Shown: positions 36,462 to 45,231 of the stretch, one piece after another | How the letters are laid out: the number at the start of each line of letters is the position of its first letter | Numbering within the stretch: the stretch's first letter is position 1 | From: Niallia taxi | GTDB taxonomy: Bacteria; Bacillota; Bacilli; Bacillales; Cytobacillaceae | Assembly (NCBI RefSeq): GCF_032818155.1 | Contig: NZ_CP102589.1 | Coordinates: 2,404,001 to 2,468,000, forward strand | Length of the DNA: 64,000 nucleotides | Direction: 5' to 3' | The notes under the pieces: generated by a model | Told to the model about the DNA's origin: nothing | Database searches by the model: none | Seen by the model: only the letters and a program-made list of their open reading frames with translations | Translations under genes and position numbers: made by a program

Positions 36462-37088
36462 ATGGCTAAACAAAAATATTATGTAGTGTGGAATGGACGA
36501 AAGCCAGGTATTTATACGACATGGGCAGAATGTGAAAAACAAACAAAAGGGTTTCAAGGTGCTGCCTTTAAATCTTTTCCTACACTATCAGAAGCTGAGC
36601 AAGCATATAATCAAGGTGCAGCCAGCCGTTCTGTCTCAAACGGAAAAACGGGTGCTTCAGCCCAGAAAAGCAGCACTGCTGCACCAATTGACGAAAACAG
36701 CATCTCTGTTGATGCGGCATGCAGCGGAAATCCTGGCATGATGGAATATCAAGGTGTGGACACATTGACTGGAGAACGAATATTCCACTATGGTCCTGTT
36801 TTTGGCACAAATAATATTGGGGAATTTTTAGGAATTGTTCACGCATTGGTGATGCTGAAAAAACTTGGAAAAGACACAACTATATATAGTGACAGCATGA
36901 CTGCACTCTCCTGGGTACGTAACAAAAAAGCGAACACAAGCCTTAAACGTGATCATCGTACAGAGGAACTGTGGCAAATGATTGAACGAGCTGAAGCTTG
37001 GCTGAAGGCAAATACATACAATAACAAAATCATCAAATGGGAAACACACATACATGGTGAAATAAAAGCTGATTTTGGGCGCAAATAA
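36462..37088 (+). CDS. Ribonuclease H with N-terminal viroplasmin-like domain
   Basis: Cleaves RNA in RNA-DNA hybrids. The N-terminal Cauli_VI domain (KYYVVWNGRKPGIYTTWAEC, then GAAFKSFPTLSEAEQAY) is joined by a Ser/Ala-rich linker to an RNase H domain with the acidic residues in SVDAACSGNPG, NNIGEFLGI, YSDSMTAL and KADFGRK. At 208 residues it resembles bacterial type 1 RNase H fusions. GGAGGCGAAGCA precedes ATG. It converges with the DD-peptidase gene. Confidence 0.9.
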   Translation: MAKQKYYVVWNGRKPGIYTTWAECEKQTKGFQGAAFKSFPTLSEAEQAYNQGAASRSVSNGKTGASAQKSSTAAPIDENSISVDAACSGNPGMMEYQGVDTLTGERIFHYGPVFGTNNIGEFLGIVHALVMLKKLGKDTTIYSDSMTALSWVRNKKANTSLKRDHRTEELWQMIERAEAWLKANTYNNKIIKWETHIHGEIKADFGRK

Positions 37089-37114
37089 GCGTGAGAGCAT
37101 ATGCTCTCACGCTT
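37087..37114. terminator. Bidirectional terminator, perfect palindrome
   Basis: A perfect 28-base palindrome with arms AAGCGTGAGAGCAT/ATGCTCTCACGCTT between the convergent RNase H and DD-peptidase genes, overlapping the RNase H stop. Confidence 0.8.
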
Positions 37115-37117
37115 TAT

Positions 37118-38602
37118 TCATTGTGCTGCCAATAATTCGACTATTTGATTCTCCATCATTTTACCAGAGCTTTCATCAATAAGATGATTCAGCATGATGG
37201 CAAAGATATAATTCTTACCGCTTTTACTTTCTACATAACCGGAAAGGGAACTAACTGCTGACAAAGTTCCGGTTTTTGCTTTTACTTTCCCTAATGTATT
37301 TTCCGATTGCAGACGATTGCGTAAAGTACCGCCAATCATTCTGTCTTTATTACCGGAAACAGGGAGCGCTTTTTCATAATCAGAAAACCAAGCTTCCTTC
37401 TGAATATGGTAAAGCAATGTCGATAAATCATTTGCCGTAATCAGGTCAATTGGAGAAATACCAGAACCATCCCGAATTAGCATGCCGCTCGTATCCAGTC
37501 CGAATTTCTTCATTTCTTCCTTAAGTACTGCAACACCCTTTTCAAAGCTGCCTTCGCCTTTTTCGACTTTTCCTAATTCCTTTAACAATGTTTCCCCTAT
37601 CGTATTATTACTTAGCTTCAAAAATGGAACTACTATTTTCGACAATGGCAGTGACTTATGAACAAGAATTGGTGTTGACAGCTCTGGGGTGATCCCTTCC
37701 TTTACTTCACCAGTCCAGGTAATATCTTGATTTGTTAATGCTTGCTGGAACACATCAAGTACTAATTCAGGAGGATTTTCAATTGCAACCCAGTTTTTCG
37801 TTGCTCCGCTTCCTACCGGAATATTCCCCTTTATTGTGATTGAATTTTCACCATGCTTCCGAACAGACTGGATATTTTCCTTGCCATCCTTATTAACAGT
37901 GCTTGTACGATTAGCAATATCCAGATTAGAAACGGAAGGTTTAATTGTCAGCTTTGCTTGACTGCCTGCATTTGCTCCAGGACTTGCTTTAATCATAATT
38001 GTGCCTGCATCATATTCTTTATCAGGTGACATCGTCAATCCAGAAACAGGTGCTCCGTAATAGGTGGATTCATCACTCCAAGCCAAATCAATGGAATAAG
38101 GAACATCATCATACCAGCTTGCATCACCAATGATGCTGCCATTGATTTTCTTGATTCCTTTATCATGTAATGACTTAGCGATATTCTCAAGGTCACTTTG
38201 AAGTAAAGTGGTATCGCCTTTGCCTTTTACGTATAAGTTTCCTGATAAAACTCCATTCACAAGCTTTCCGTCTGTATAAATCACTGTGTCAAAGGTGTAG
38301 TCACTTCCTAATACAGACAGAGCAGCGGATGCTGTTAACAGCTTTAAATTAGAAGCTGGCGCTAATCTTGTATGAGCCATTTGTTCATAAACAACCTTAC
38401 TGCTGCTCTGCTCACGGATGCTTATACCAGCAAGACTTCCTTTTAGCTTTGGCATGGATGTGAGAAGCTTATCTAATTCTGCTTCTAAATCCTCTGTGTT
38501 TCCTTGTGCTTGTACTTCAAGCTCATATGGTTTTGTTCCATTCAGCTGTACGACAATTATTCCAAGGATAATCAGCAGCAAGACAAGTTTTTGTCGTTTC
38601 AA
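37118..38602 (-). CDS. D-alanyl-D-alanine carboxypeptidase/endopeptidase (PBP4, DacB type)
   Basis: A class C penicillin-binding protein of 494 residues, exported by an N-terminal signal (KRQKLVLLLIILGIIVVQ). Motifs: LAPASNLKLLTASAAL (Ser-x-x-Lys), LSNNTIGETLL (Ser-x-Asn) and VKAKTGTLSAVSSLSGY (Lys-Thr-Gly). It trims or cleaves peptidoglycan peptides, often during sporulation or wall turnover. I prefer the TTG start 8 bases after GGGGTG; the annotated GTG four codons earlier lies almost on the ribosome site. Confidence 0.92.
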   Translation of the reverse strand: MKRQKLVLLLIILGIIVVQLNGTKPYELEVQAQGNTEDLEAELDKLLTSMPKLKGSLAGISIREQSSSKVVYEQMAHTRLAPASNLKLLTASAALSVLGSDYTFDTVIYTDGKLVNGVLSGNLYVKGKGDTTLLQSDLENIAKSLHDKGIKKINGSIIGDASWYDDVPYSIDLAWSDESTYYGAPVSGLTMSPDKEYDAGTIMIKASPGANAGSQAKLTIKPSVSNLDIANRTSTVNKDGKENIQSVRKHGENSITIKGNIPVGSGATKNWVAIENPPELVLDVFQQALTNQDITWTGEVKEGITPELSTPILVHKSLPLSKIVVPFLKLSNNTIGETLLKELGKVEKGEGSFEKGVAVLKEEMKKFGLDTSGMLIRDGSGISPIDLITANDLSTLLYHIQKEAWFSDYEKALPVSGNKDRMIGGTLRNRLQSENTLGKVKAKTGTLSAVSSLSGYVESKSGKNYIFAIMLNHLIDESSGKMMENQIVELLAAQ

Positions 38603-38673
38603 AGGCAAACCCACCCCTTTTCTAAGGCATATGTAAAGAACTATTATGGACAGAAAAAAAGGAGCTTAGTCAA

Positions 38674-39483
38674 TTAATGCTGACAAACTGGACAAAAGAA
38701 GGTTTTCTTGGAAGAGATTTCAGTTTTCACAATTTTACTGCCACATCTTTGACAAGATTGACCTTCACAGTCATACACACGGCATTTATCATTATAAGCT
38801 CCTGTTTTAGTATCTCCGACGAAAAGAGGATGCTCCATATACCCGCCAATTTCTGTTGCCTCTGGTAATACTGTTCGAATCGATGTATAGAGAGCCGAAC
38901 GCTCGTCCCCACTTAAATCCTCCAATTTACTTTCCGGTAACAGCCTTGCATCATAACATATTTCGTCAGAATAACAATTGCCGATTCCTGACAAAAAATG
39001 CTGATCGACCAGCTTTAGCTTCAACATGCCCCGCTTTTTTTCTATATAGCTTAAAAACTGTTCTTCCGTAAAGCTGGCATCTAATGGCTCTGGTCCTAAA
39101 TCTGCCAATTCCTGCTCCACTTCTTGTTCAGTGTACAGATGAAGGTATCCGAGTCTTAAACCGATGAAATAGAGATGTTTTTCTCCAAAGGAAAGCTGCA
39201 CCTGCACTGTTCGTTTCGGCTTATCCTTTTCTTCTGAATAATACATCCACCCCCCAAGCATTAAATGCAGCAGCAGCACCTTATTATTGCTTAACCGAAA
39301 CAACAGATGCTTTGCCCGCCTCTCAACAGCTTGTATGGTAGTACCGCGAACGGCGCCAATAAATAAAATTGGTGCGACATTAACCGATTTTTCTCTGTTT
39401 ATGATGACATCTGTAATCATCTTATTTTGCAGGAGCTGATTTAGGTTGCGTTTGTAATTTTCCATTTCTGGTAATTCAGGCAT
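38674..39483 (-). CDS. Fpg/Nei family DNA glycosylase
   Basis: A base-excision repair glycosylase/AP-lyase of 269 residues. The catalytic N-terminus PELPEMENY has the required Pro-Glu after Met, and a zinc finger ends the protein (CRVYDCEGQSCQRCG to FFCPVCQH). This separates it from the standard MutM and makes it the second, Nei-like paralog found in many Bacillaceae. Start fixed by GGAGG seven bases before ATG; upstream codons in frame are not part of it. Confidence 0.92.
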   Translation of the reverse strand: MPELPEMENYKRNLNQLLQNKMITDVIINREKSVNVAPILFIGAVRGTTIQAVERRAKHLLFRLSNNKVLLLHLMLGGWMYYSEEKDKPKRTVQVQLSFGEKHLYFIGLRLGYLHLYTEQEVEQELADLGPEPLDASFTEEQFLSYIEKKRGMLKLKLVDQHFLSGIGNCYSDEICYDARLLPESKLEDLSGDERSALYTSIRTVLPEATEIGGYMEHPLFVGDTKTGAYNDKCRVYDCEGQSCQRCGSKIVKTEISSKKTFFCPVCQH

Positions 39484-39552
39484 GTGCATACCTCCAAGGG
39501 TTAGTTTCTTCCCTTTATATTCTGATAGCGCATAGCTTTTCATGCATAAAAA

Positions 39553-39580
39553 AACTCCGCACCTATATATGTGCAGAGTT
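39553..39580 (-). terminator. Terminator after the STAS protein gene
   Basis: Stem AACTCcGCAC/GTGCaGAGTT with an AT loop and T tract on the minus strand, just past the stop at 39591. Confidence 0.8.
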
Positions 39581-39590
39581 CACTTAAAGC

Positions 39591-40610
39591 TTAGTTTTTT
39601 TTAACTATTTCATACCCAAGCTTATCGATAGCATGTTCAATACCTTGCTCTAATGTTGAAAATGTTGGAATGGTCCGTAAATCAACGCCTGAATTAATAA
39701 TTTGCACACCTAATGTCGGACTAATGCCGACAAGAATGCATTCTCCGCCTAAAAGGGCAACTGCCTTAACCAATCCCTGTAAACGGAAAATGATGTATTC
39801 GTCAAAGTCACTAATTGCTGTCATGTCAAGCAGCAAATAGGTTGCTCTTTGCTTGGAAAATGCAAACAACGTTTTTTGAAGTAATCCCTCAAAGCGCTCA
39901 TCATTAAATTTCCCAACAAGAGAGACAGCTAAAATCCCTTTCATGACAGGCATGATTGGTGTAGATAGGTGTTTTACCAGGTCTGAAAGCTCCTTTGTTC
40001 TATCTTCCACTTTTTGTTCAAGCTGATTTATATATGCCTGCTCTTTTTGGCGAGCTAGTTGGTGAATGTTATCATTTGGCGTAATGGAGGATGGATAAAT
40101 TTCAATCTCGTCAAATTCATCGCCATTAAGCTGTGATTTGTTTACCTTATACCACATATTTTCTTTAAACAAAGCTGTAAGCACACCTGCCCAATGGCTT
40201 GGAAGAAGAACAATTGCCTGCTCTTTTTTCATAGATTGATAGATGCGATGCTCCCAGCTGTTCTTAAGCTTTAGAATGACCTTTTTCTCATCGAGACAGA
40301 AATGTGTGACTTTGATTTTTCCCCAGCCGGCATTTCGATATATATCCATATATTGTTCAATGACATCTCTTGTATCAATCCTGTCCTTATAATAGCTGCT
40401 AACTAGCTCTCCCATTCGAAATCCAGTCGCTTCAAGGACAGTATTTGATACATCATTACCTGAAACCTCAATGATTGTACTAATAAACAATTCAATGGCA
40501 GAGTCCCAAAACAGCACAGACTGAGCTCCATCAAAAGAGAAAATCCCTTTGTCTTTATTCCAAGTAAATACAGTGTTGTCTACTTGTGTGCGTATAATTG
40601 AATCTCCCAT
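39591..40610 (-). CDS. Sensor-STAS protein (RsbR-like), paralog 1
   Basis: A 339-residue cytosolic protein. The N-terminal region of about 190 residues (FWDSAIELFISTIIEVSG, VLEATGFRMGELVSSYY, SWEHRIYQ, LPSHWAGVLTALF) looks like a V4R-type ligand-binding domain. A coiled coil (INQLEQKVEDRTKELSDLV) leads to a C-terminal STAS domain, whose LLLDMTAISDFDEY and ECILVGISP carry the possible phospho-acceptor Thr. The layout is that of stressosome RsbR-type sensors. Start MGDSII has GAGGAGAATAGC ahead. Co-transcribed with the unknown 195-residue gene 14 bases upstream. A same-length paralog is at 52017. Confidence 0.82.
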   Translation of the reverse strand: MGDSIIRTQVDNTVFTWNKDKGIFSFDGAQSVLFWDSAIELFISTIIEVSGNDVSNTVLEATGFRMGELVSSYYKDRIDTRDVIEQYMDIYRNAGWGKIKVTHFCLDEKKVILKLKNSWEHRIYQSMKKEQAIVLLPSHWAGVLTALFKENMWYKVNKSQLNGDEFDEIEIYPSSITPNDNIHQLARQKEQAYINQLEQKVEDRTKELSDLVKHLSTPIMPVMKGILAVSLVGKFNDERFEGLLQKTLFAFSKQRATYLLLDMTAISDFDEYIIFRLQGLVKAVALLGGECILVGISPTLGVQIINSGVDLRTIPTFSTLEQGIEHAIDKLGYEIVKKN

Positions 40611-40624
40611 GCTATTCTCCTCAC

Positions 40625-41212
40625 TTATTTCTCGTCTAACAGACAACCTAAGGCGAACATAAAGCTGTAAAACAATTCTAATGCTGCAGCTACACTCAAC
40701 TCCTCTGTAAATCCTTCCATATATTCGATTGGAAGGTTCACATCCCAAAGGCCATCTTGATTATTAAACATAAGGCTATATGGTGTTTCGCTGCCTAGCT
40801 TTTCGGAAAAGTACGAACGGATGACCTGCTCTTGCTTCTTAGGAGCACGGAAGCCGAAAAGTCCGTCATATTTGCGGAAAACAGAATCAACCTCCAATGT
40901 CAGCCCGTCTACTTGAATCATGTCAAACAAATCTGTTTCTACATATAAATATTCATCGAGATTGGTTTTCAGCAGAGAAATTTTTTCTTCTAGAAATGAA
41001 GCAGACAAACCTTCTTTTACTGTTTCGTCACTTTCTTTATTAGCAAGCTCCATGTAGAATTCACCTAGTTTTTCTGAAAATGACACAATGACGATGCCTT
41101 CTTCAGCTGCAAGCCCGTTCTCAAGCAAATAAGCTTTTTCAACTGAAAGAGCAGCAATTTTTTCATTCTCTGACTTACTTTCAAGATATTTCTTCATATT
41201 TTTGTTTATCAT
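40625..41212 (-). CDS. Conserved-looking protein of unknown function, STAS partner
   Basis: A 195-residue acidic cytosolic protein with no motif I recognise. Aromatic/glycine segments (RKYDGLFGFRAPKK, YSLMFNNQDGLWDVNLP) suggest a folded ligand-binding or adaptor domain, and the C-terminus is hydrophobic (AALELFYSFMFALGCLLDEK). GGAGTTAGACTAA before ATG supports the start. Directly upstream of the sensor-STAS gene with a 14-base gap, so it probably works with it. Confidence 0.7.
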   Translation of the reverse strand: MINKNMKKYLESKSENEKIAALSVEKAYLLENGLAAEEGIVIVSFSEKLGEFYMELANKESDETVKEGLSASFLEEKISLLKTNLDEYLYVETDLFDMIQVDGLTLEVDSVFRKYDGLFGFRAPKKQEQVIRSYFSEKLGSETPYSLMFNNQDGLWDVNLPIEYMEGFTEELSVAAALELFYSFMFALGCLLDEK

Positions 41213-41237
41213 TTAGTCTAACTCCTTTATGCCGTAC

Positions 41238-42608
41238 TTATTTCTTTTTTGAATGTTTTGGCTTAAAAATCGCACTGCCTGTGTTTCTTTTGCCTTTTTT
41301 GCTGCTAAACGTTCTTTCCTGCTTTGCTCCATCCTTGCCCTTGCTGCTAGCATTCCTGTCCTGCTTCACTTTTGGTTCACCTGAATGCTGTTTTTTTCTG
41401 CCTTGTCCAGCCTTTGCTTTCTGAGCTGATCGGAAGCCTGGTTTACGTTTAGTATGGTCCGTTTTTGTATTAGTAGCTTGCTCTGAGCTGTCATCCGTCT
41501 TTTTCAGCTGCTGCATCTTTGTTATCGTGATGCCAAGCTCCTGCTCTATCATATCCAATGTTTCACGGTCATCTGATGAATAGAAGGTAATGGCCGCGCC
41601 CTCCATACCAGCTCTGCCTGTTCGTCCAATTCTATGCACATAGCTTTCTGCATCAGCAGGTATGTCATAGTTGAATACATGTGTAATGCCATCAATGTCT
41701 AGTCCTCTTGCAGCAACATCTGTCGCAATTAATATCGGGAATTTGGCATTGCGGAAGTCCTTCATCACTTGCTCTCGTTTTGCCTGTGAAAGGTCACCAT
41801 GCAGCTCCCGACAATCTAAGCCATTGTTTCGGAGAACTTCATATAATTTGCTCACTCTTCGCTTTGTTCGGCAAAATACAACAGCCATATATGGTTGGTA
41901 CGTTTTTATAAGAGTCATTAACGTTCCTTGCTTAGCTCTGTCTGTTGTATGCATAGAAAATTGCTGAACCGTTGCAGCTGGCCCTTGTTTTTTCTCTACT
42001 GTCATGTATTCAGCATTTATCATGTATTTCTTGGCAAGCATTTTAATATCATCAGAAATAGTCGCAGAAAACATTAACGTCTGCCTTGATTTTGGCGTAC
42101 GTCTCATTATGTATTTCACTTCTTCTAAAAATCCGATATGAAGCATTTGATCGGCTTCATCAAGCACAATGACATTTAAGCGGTCAAGCTTTATTTGACC
42201 TCTTTTCATGTAATCTATCAGCCTTCCTGGTGTTGCGACAACTATGGAGATATTGTCCTTCATTCGATGAAGCTGCTTTTCCACATCCTGACCGCCGTAT
42301 GCTGTTAATACTTCTGCAAAATCAGGCTTTACTTTCTCTATTTCAGCAGAGATTTGGATTGCAAGCTCTCTTGTCGGGCTGACAATCAATGCTTGTATAT
42401 AATCTGCGTCTTTTTTAAGTTTTTGTACGATTGGCAATGCAAATGCATATGTTTTTCCTGTCCCTGTTTGTGCTTGAGCTATAACATCTTTACCGTCTAT
42501 TATGGAAGGTATAACCTTTTTTTGGATTGGCGAAGGCTCTGTTATTCCTCTTTTTTGTAAATGATCTATAATCGTATCATTAATTCCTAAGCTTTTAAAA
42601 TCTGTCAA
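41238..42608 (-). CDS. DEAD-box RNA helicase
   Basis: An ATP-dependent RNA helicase of 456 residues. Nine motifs are visible: PSPIQ (Q), AQTGTGKT (I), PTRELA, TPGRL, DEAD, SAT, VFCRTKRR, ATDVAARGLDI and HRIGRTGRAG. The C-terminus is a basic, low-complexity tail (Lys/Ser/Gly/Gln-rich, ending KPKHSKKK) for RNA contact. It belongs to the CshA/CshB group of cold and ribosome-assembly helicases, but I cannot choose between them. TTG start, AGTAGGGA about 7 bases ahead. Confidence 0.93.
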   Translation of the reverse strand: MTDFKSLGINDTIIDHLQKRGITEPSPIQKKVIPSIIDGKDVIAQAQTGTGKTYAFALPIVQKLKKDADYIQALIVSPTRELAIQISAEIEKVKPDFAEVLTAYGGQDVEKQLHRMKDNISIVVATPGRLIDYMKRGQIKLDRLNVIVLDEADQMLHIGFLEEVKYIMRRTPKSRQTLMFSATISDDIKMLAKKYMINAEYMTVEKKQGPAATVQQFSMHTTDRAKQGTLMTLIKTYQPYMAVVFCRTKRRVSKLYEVLRNNGLDCRELHGDLSQAKREQVMKDFRNAKFPILIATDVAARGLDIDGITHVFNYDIPADAESYVHRIGRTGRAGMEGAAITFYSSDDRETLDMIEQELGITITKMQQLKKTDDSSEQATNTKTDHTKRKPGFRSAQKAKAGQGRKKQHSGEPKVKQDRNASSKGKDGAKQERTFSSKKGKRNTGSAIFKPKHSKKK

Positions 42609-42720
42609 TTAATATCCCTACTTTCTACTTAGTCAGCTTAACAATAGCTAACCATCCTTTATTTTGGCTTTTTATCGGTAAAATAGCAAGTGTTCTTAAG
42701 AAAACTCTTATAATAAAAAA

Positions 42721-42748
42721 GGAGCAAAGGCTATTGCGCCTTAGCTCC
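42721..42748 (-). terminator. Terminator after the HAD hydrolase gene
   Basis: Stem GGAGCTAAGGCGC/GCCTTTGCTCC (minus strand, imperfect) with a T tract, 18 bases past the stop. Confidence 0.7.
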
Positions 42749-42766
42749 TAAAAAGAAATACAAGTA

Positions 42767-43567
42767 TTAAACAAGCTTCAGGATTTCAGTGACAGCATAA
42801 GCTACCCCATCATCGTTGTTGCTTTTTGTTATATCGCTTGCTCTTTTCTTTATTTCATCCGGTGCATTTTCCATGGCGAATGATCTAGTCGATACTTCAA
42901 ATTGAGTTACATCATTTCCTCCATCACCAAATGAATATATTTCATCAAAAACGATTTTTTTCATGTTTTCGTAGCGTCTGATTGCCTTCCCCTTTTGAGC
43001 AGTGCTTGATGTAATCTCACAGTTATTAGGAAAAGAAGATGAAAAGGAGACACTAGATAGCTCTTTAAGCGTGTTTTTTACCGTATCAATCCTATCAATT
43101 TCTGTTTCATTAACGACAGCAATTAATTTATAAATCTTAATGTCTTTTTGTGCAACGATGCCTTCATAGTCCTGACTGTCAAACATTTGCTGAATTTCAT
43201 CCCATGATTTTCCTCTTAATGAAGGCAATGTACCAGGGAATCCACCTTTATTCGTATAGACAAGAATGCCAACATTAAGTGGCTTCAATTTAGCCAAAAG
43301 CTCAAAATATAATTCCTCTGCAAGCGTTGTTTCATAAAGAAGCTCACCGTTTTCTGCATACATCATGCTTCCATTTAAACAGAAAATAGGCAGCTTTAGC
43401 TCAGCAACACCTGCAACTCTAATAACATCGGCATACTGTCTTCCTGTATTTAAAATAACCTCTATATGATTATCCTTCATTTGTTGAATTACTTGTCTAT
43501 TTTTTTCGGAAATCTGGTGCTGGTCATCCAAAAGTGTGCCGTCCAGATCAATAGATACACATTTCAT
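42767..43567 (-). CDS. Cof-type HAD-IIB phosphatase
   Basis: A 266-residue haloacid dehalogenase-family phosphatase with SIDLDGTLLDD (nucleophile Asp) at the N-terminus, NTGRQYADV, and GDGGNDVTQFEV near the end. The cap between residues 80 and 190 is the C2B type. Members dephosphorylate sugar phosphates, FMN or pyridoxal phosphate; no specific substrate can be assigned. Single gene. Confidence 0.93.
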   Translation of the reverse strand: MKCVSIDLDGTLLDDQHQISEKNRQVIQQMKDNHIEVILNTGRQYADVIRVAGVAELKLPIFCLNGSMMYAENGELLYETTLAEELYFELLAKLKPLNVGILVYTNKGGFPGTLPSLRGKSWDEIQQMFDSQDYEGIVAQKDIKIYKLIAVVNETEIDRIDTVKNTLKELSSVSFSSSFPNNCEITSSTAQKGKAIRRYENMKKIVFDEIYSFGDGGNDVTQFEVSTRSFAMENAPDEIKKRASDITKSNNDDGVAYAVTEILKLV

Positions 43568-43650
43568 TTTCGTCTTCCCCCTTAGTACTGTTCTCTTAGT
43601 ATTATAAACATAAGACCTACCAATAGACAGCTTTTTGCATGCAAAAAAGA

Positions 43651-43668
43651 GGAGGTCTTATTGCCTCC
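43651..43668 (-). terminator. Short terminator after the dioxygenase gene
   Basis: GGAGG/CCTCC stem with an 8-base loop and a T tract on the minus strand, 9 bases past the stop. Confidence 0.6.
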
Positions 43669-43676
43669 CCGCTAAA

Positions 43677-44654
43677 TTATTGGTCAAGTGATGTGTCGAG
43701 GGGTTTAAGTTTCGCTTCAATTTCTGCTCGCTGCGGCTCTAAGAACGGCGGCAGTGCCAATGATTCACCAAGATGGTCGATATGCTCATCTGTATCAAAG
43801 CCAGGCCCGTCTGTCGCAAGCTCAAATAAAATGCCATTAGGCTCTCTGAAATAAAGAGATTTAAAGTAGAAGCGGTCAACGAAACCAGAGTTTTGAAATC
43901 TCGATTCATTTACTTTATTTATCCATTCATACAGCTCTTCCTCATCATCAACACGGAAGGCCACATGATGGACTCCGCCTCTGCCAAGACGTTGTACAGG
44001 CAGATCTGTTCTTTCCTCGATATGAACCTCGGCACCACTGCCTCCTTCACCTGTTTCAAAGACAAGAATATCTGGTTGATTTTCTAGATGAGAAGAAAAT
44101 TGGCCACTTGCACGAAAGCCCATGATTTCTGTTAAAACTCGGATTGTTGGCTGTGGTTTACGCACTGTCAATTGCACTGGCCCAAGTCCAACAATGGCAT
44201 GCTCTAATGGAATTGGTCCTTTTTTCCATGGTGCACCTGCCTTAACGCCTTCATTATGTTCATCTGACACAAGGAAGAAGCGCTGACTTTCAAAATCACG
44301 GAATTCCAACGCCTTACGTCCAGCACGCTCTATTATCCCTCCATGAGAAATTTGCAGTTCATCAAATCGCTCCACCCAATATTGTAAGGAAGCATCACTC
44401 GGAACACGCAGCGACAGTGCTGAAATACTGCTGACACCTTCTCTGTTTGGAGCAAGGTTCGGAATTTCAAAGAAAGTAAGCTCTGTACCTGGATTACCTT
44501 TTTCATCTCCATAAAATAAATGATAAACAGATGTATCATCTTGATTAACCGTTTTTTTAATAAGACGCATGCCTAATACCTTTGTGTAAAAGTCATAGTT
44601 TTGTACTGCTTTTGATGTCATTGCTGAAACATGATGGATACCTTTAAACATCAT
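43677..44654 (-). CDS. Ring-cleaving dioxygenase of the glyoxalase fold (MhqO-like)
   Basis: A 325-residue protein with two glyoxalase/bleomycin-resistance domains. FKGIHHVSAMTSKAVQNYDF and GVHHVAFRVDDEEELYEW supply metal-binding histidines, and KKTVNQDDTSVYHLFYGDEK is the MhqO/YdfO signature. It opens hydroquinone- or catechol-type rings and takes part in the quinone-stress response of Bacillus. The MarR gene 16 bases upstream is likely its regulator. Confidence 0.88.
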   Translation of the reverse strand: MMFKGIHHVSAMTSKAVQNYDFYTKVLGMRLIKKTVNQDDTSVYHLFYGDEKGNPGTELTFFEIPNLAPNREGVSSISALSLRVPSDASLQYWVERFDELQISHGGIIERAGRKALEFRDFESQRFFLVSDEHNEGVKAGAPWKKGPIPLEHAIVGLGPVQLTVRKPQPTIRVLTEIMGFRASGQFSSHLENQPDILVFETGEGGSGAEVHIEERTDLPVQRLGRGGVHHVAFRVDDEEELYEWINKVNESRFQNSGFVDRFYFKSLYFREPNGILFELATDGPGFDTDEHIDHLGESLALPPFLEPQRAEIEAKLKPLDTSLDQ

Positions 44655-44670
44655 TGTTTTTTCCTTCTTT

Positions 44671-45090
44671 CTATTTCTGAATTTTTTTCAGCAGTCCAAG
44701 TAACTGCTTCATTTCTGCTTCTGTTAATGCTTCAAACTGTGCTGCTTGAAACTCCTCTTGTTTAGGAATCGCATCACGATACAGGTTTTGGCCTTTTTCC
44801 GTCAAGGAAACGTATTTCGTTTTCCACTCCTGCCTTCTTTCAATCAAACCCTGCTCCTCCATTTTTTTCAGGAGCTGCGTTATATTTCCTTTTGACACAA
44901 GCAGTTTGTCTGCAAGCTCCTGCTGTGAGATGGAATTAGTTTGACCTATTTGGGCAATCATATCGAGCTGGGCGACATTTAACCCAAATTCCTTTAAATG
45001 CTGATTGCTTTTTCTGTTGCTTTTGTTATAAAACCTAGATAAACGGAACCATAATAAAACACCTAGCCTTGTATTCCTTTTGGTTTTCAT
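44671..45090 (-). CDS. MarR family regulator (MhqR-like)
   Basis: A 139-residue winged-helix repressor: LNVAQLDMIAQIGQTNSISQ, QQELADKLLVSKGNITQLL (recognition helix) and LIERRQEWKTKYVSLTEKG. In B. subtilis, MhqR controls ring-cleaving dioxygenases of the same kind. Here the regulator leads the operon, so it should be autoregulated. Palindromic half sites (TATCAGTTTA) lie 21-67 bases upstream. Confidence 0.9.
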   Translation of the reverse strand: MKTKRNTRLGVLLWFRLSRFYNKSNRKSNQHLKEFGLNVAQLDMIAQIGQTNSISQQELADKLLVSKGNITQLLKKMEEQGLIERRQEWKTKYVSLTEKGQNLYRDAIPKQEEFQAAQFEALTEAEMKQLLGLLKKIQK

Positions 45091-45110
45091 TGTTTATTCA
45101 CCTTGTTATT

Positions 45111-45157
45111 TATCAGTTTAGTGATTAACTTATATTATCAGTTTACCCCTAAACTGA
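45111..45157. promoter_or_regulatory. Candidate MarR operator
   Basis: TCAGTTTA/TAAACTGA around CCCC (45138-45157) is a perfect palindrome. A second copy of the half-site TATCAGTTTA lies at 45111, 25 bases away in direct repeat. They sit in the leader of the regulator-dioxygenase operon. Confidence 0.55.
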
Positions 45158-45199
45158 CGAACAGTCAATATTTATTACCGAAATTTATGCTCAAAAAAA

Positions 45200-45223
45200 G
45201 CTCAAGCGATACAGCGCTTGAGC
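45200..45223 (-). terminator. Terminator after the exonuclease gene
   Basis: Stem GCTCAAGCG/CGCTTGAGC with T7 on the minus strand, 9 bases past the stop. Confidence 0.85.
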
Positions 45224-45231
45224 CTCTACTT

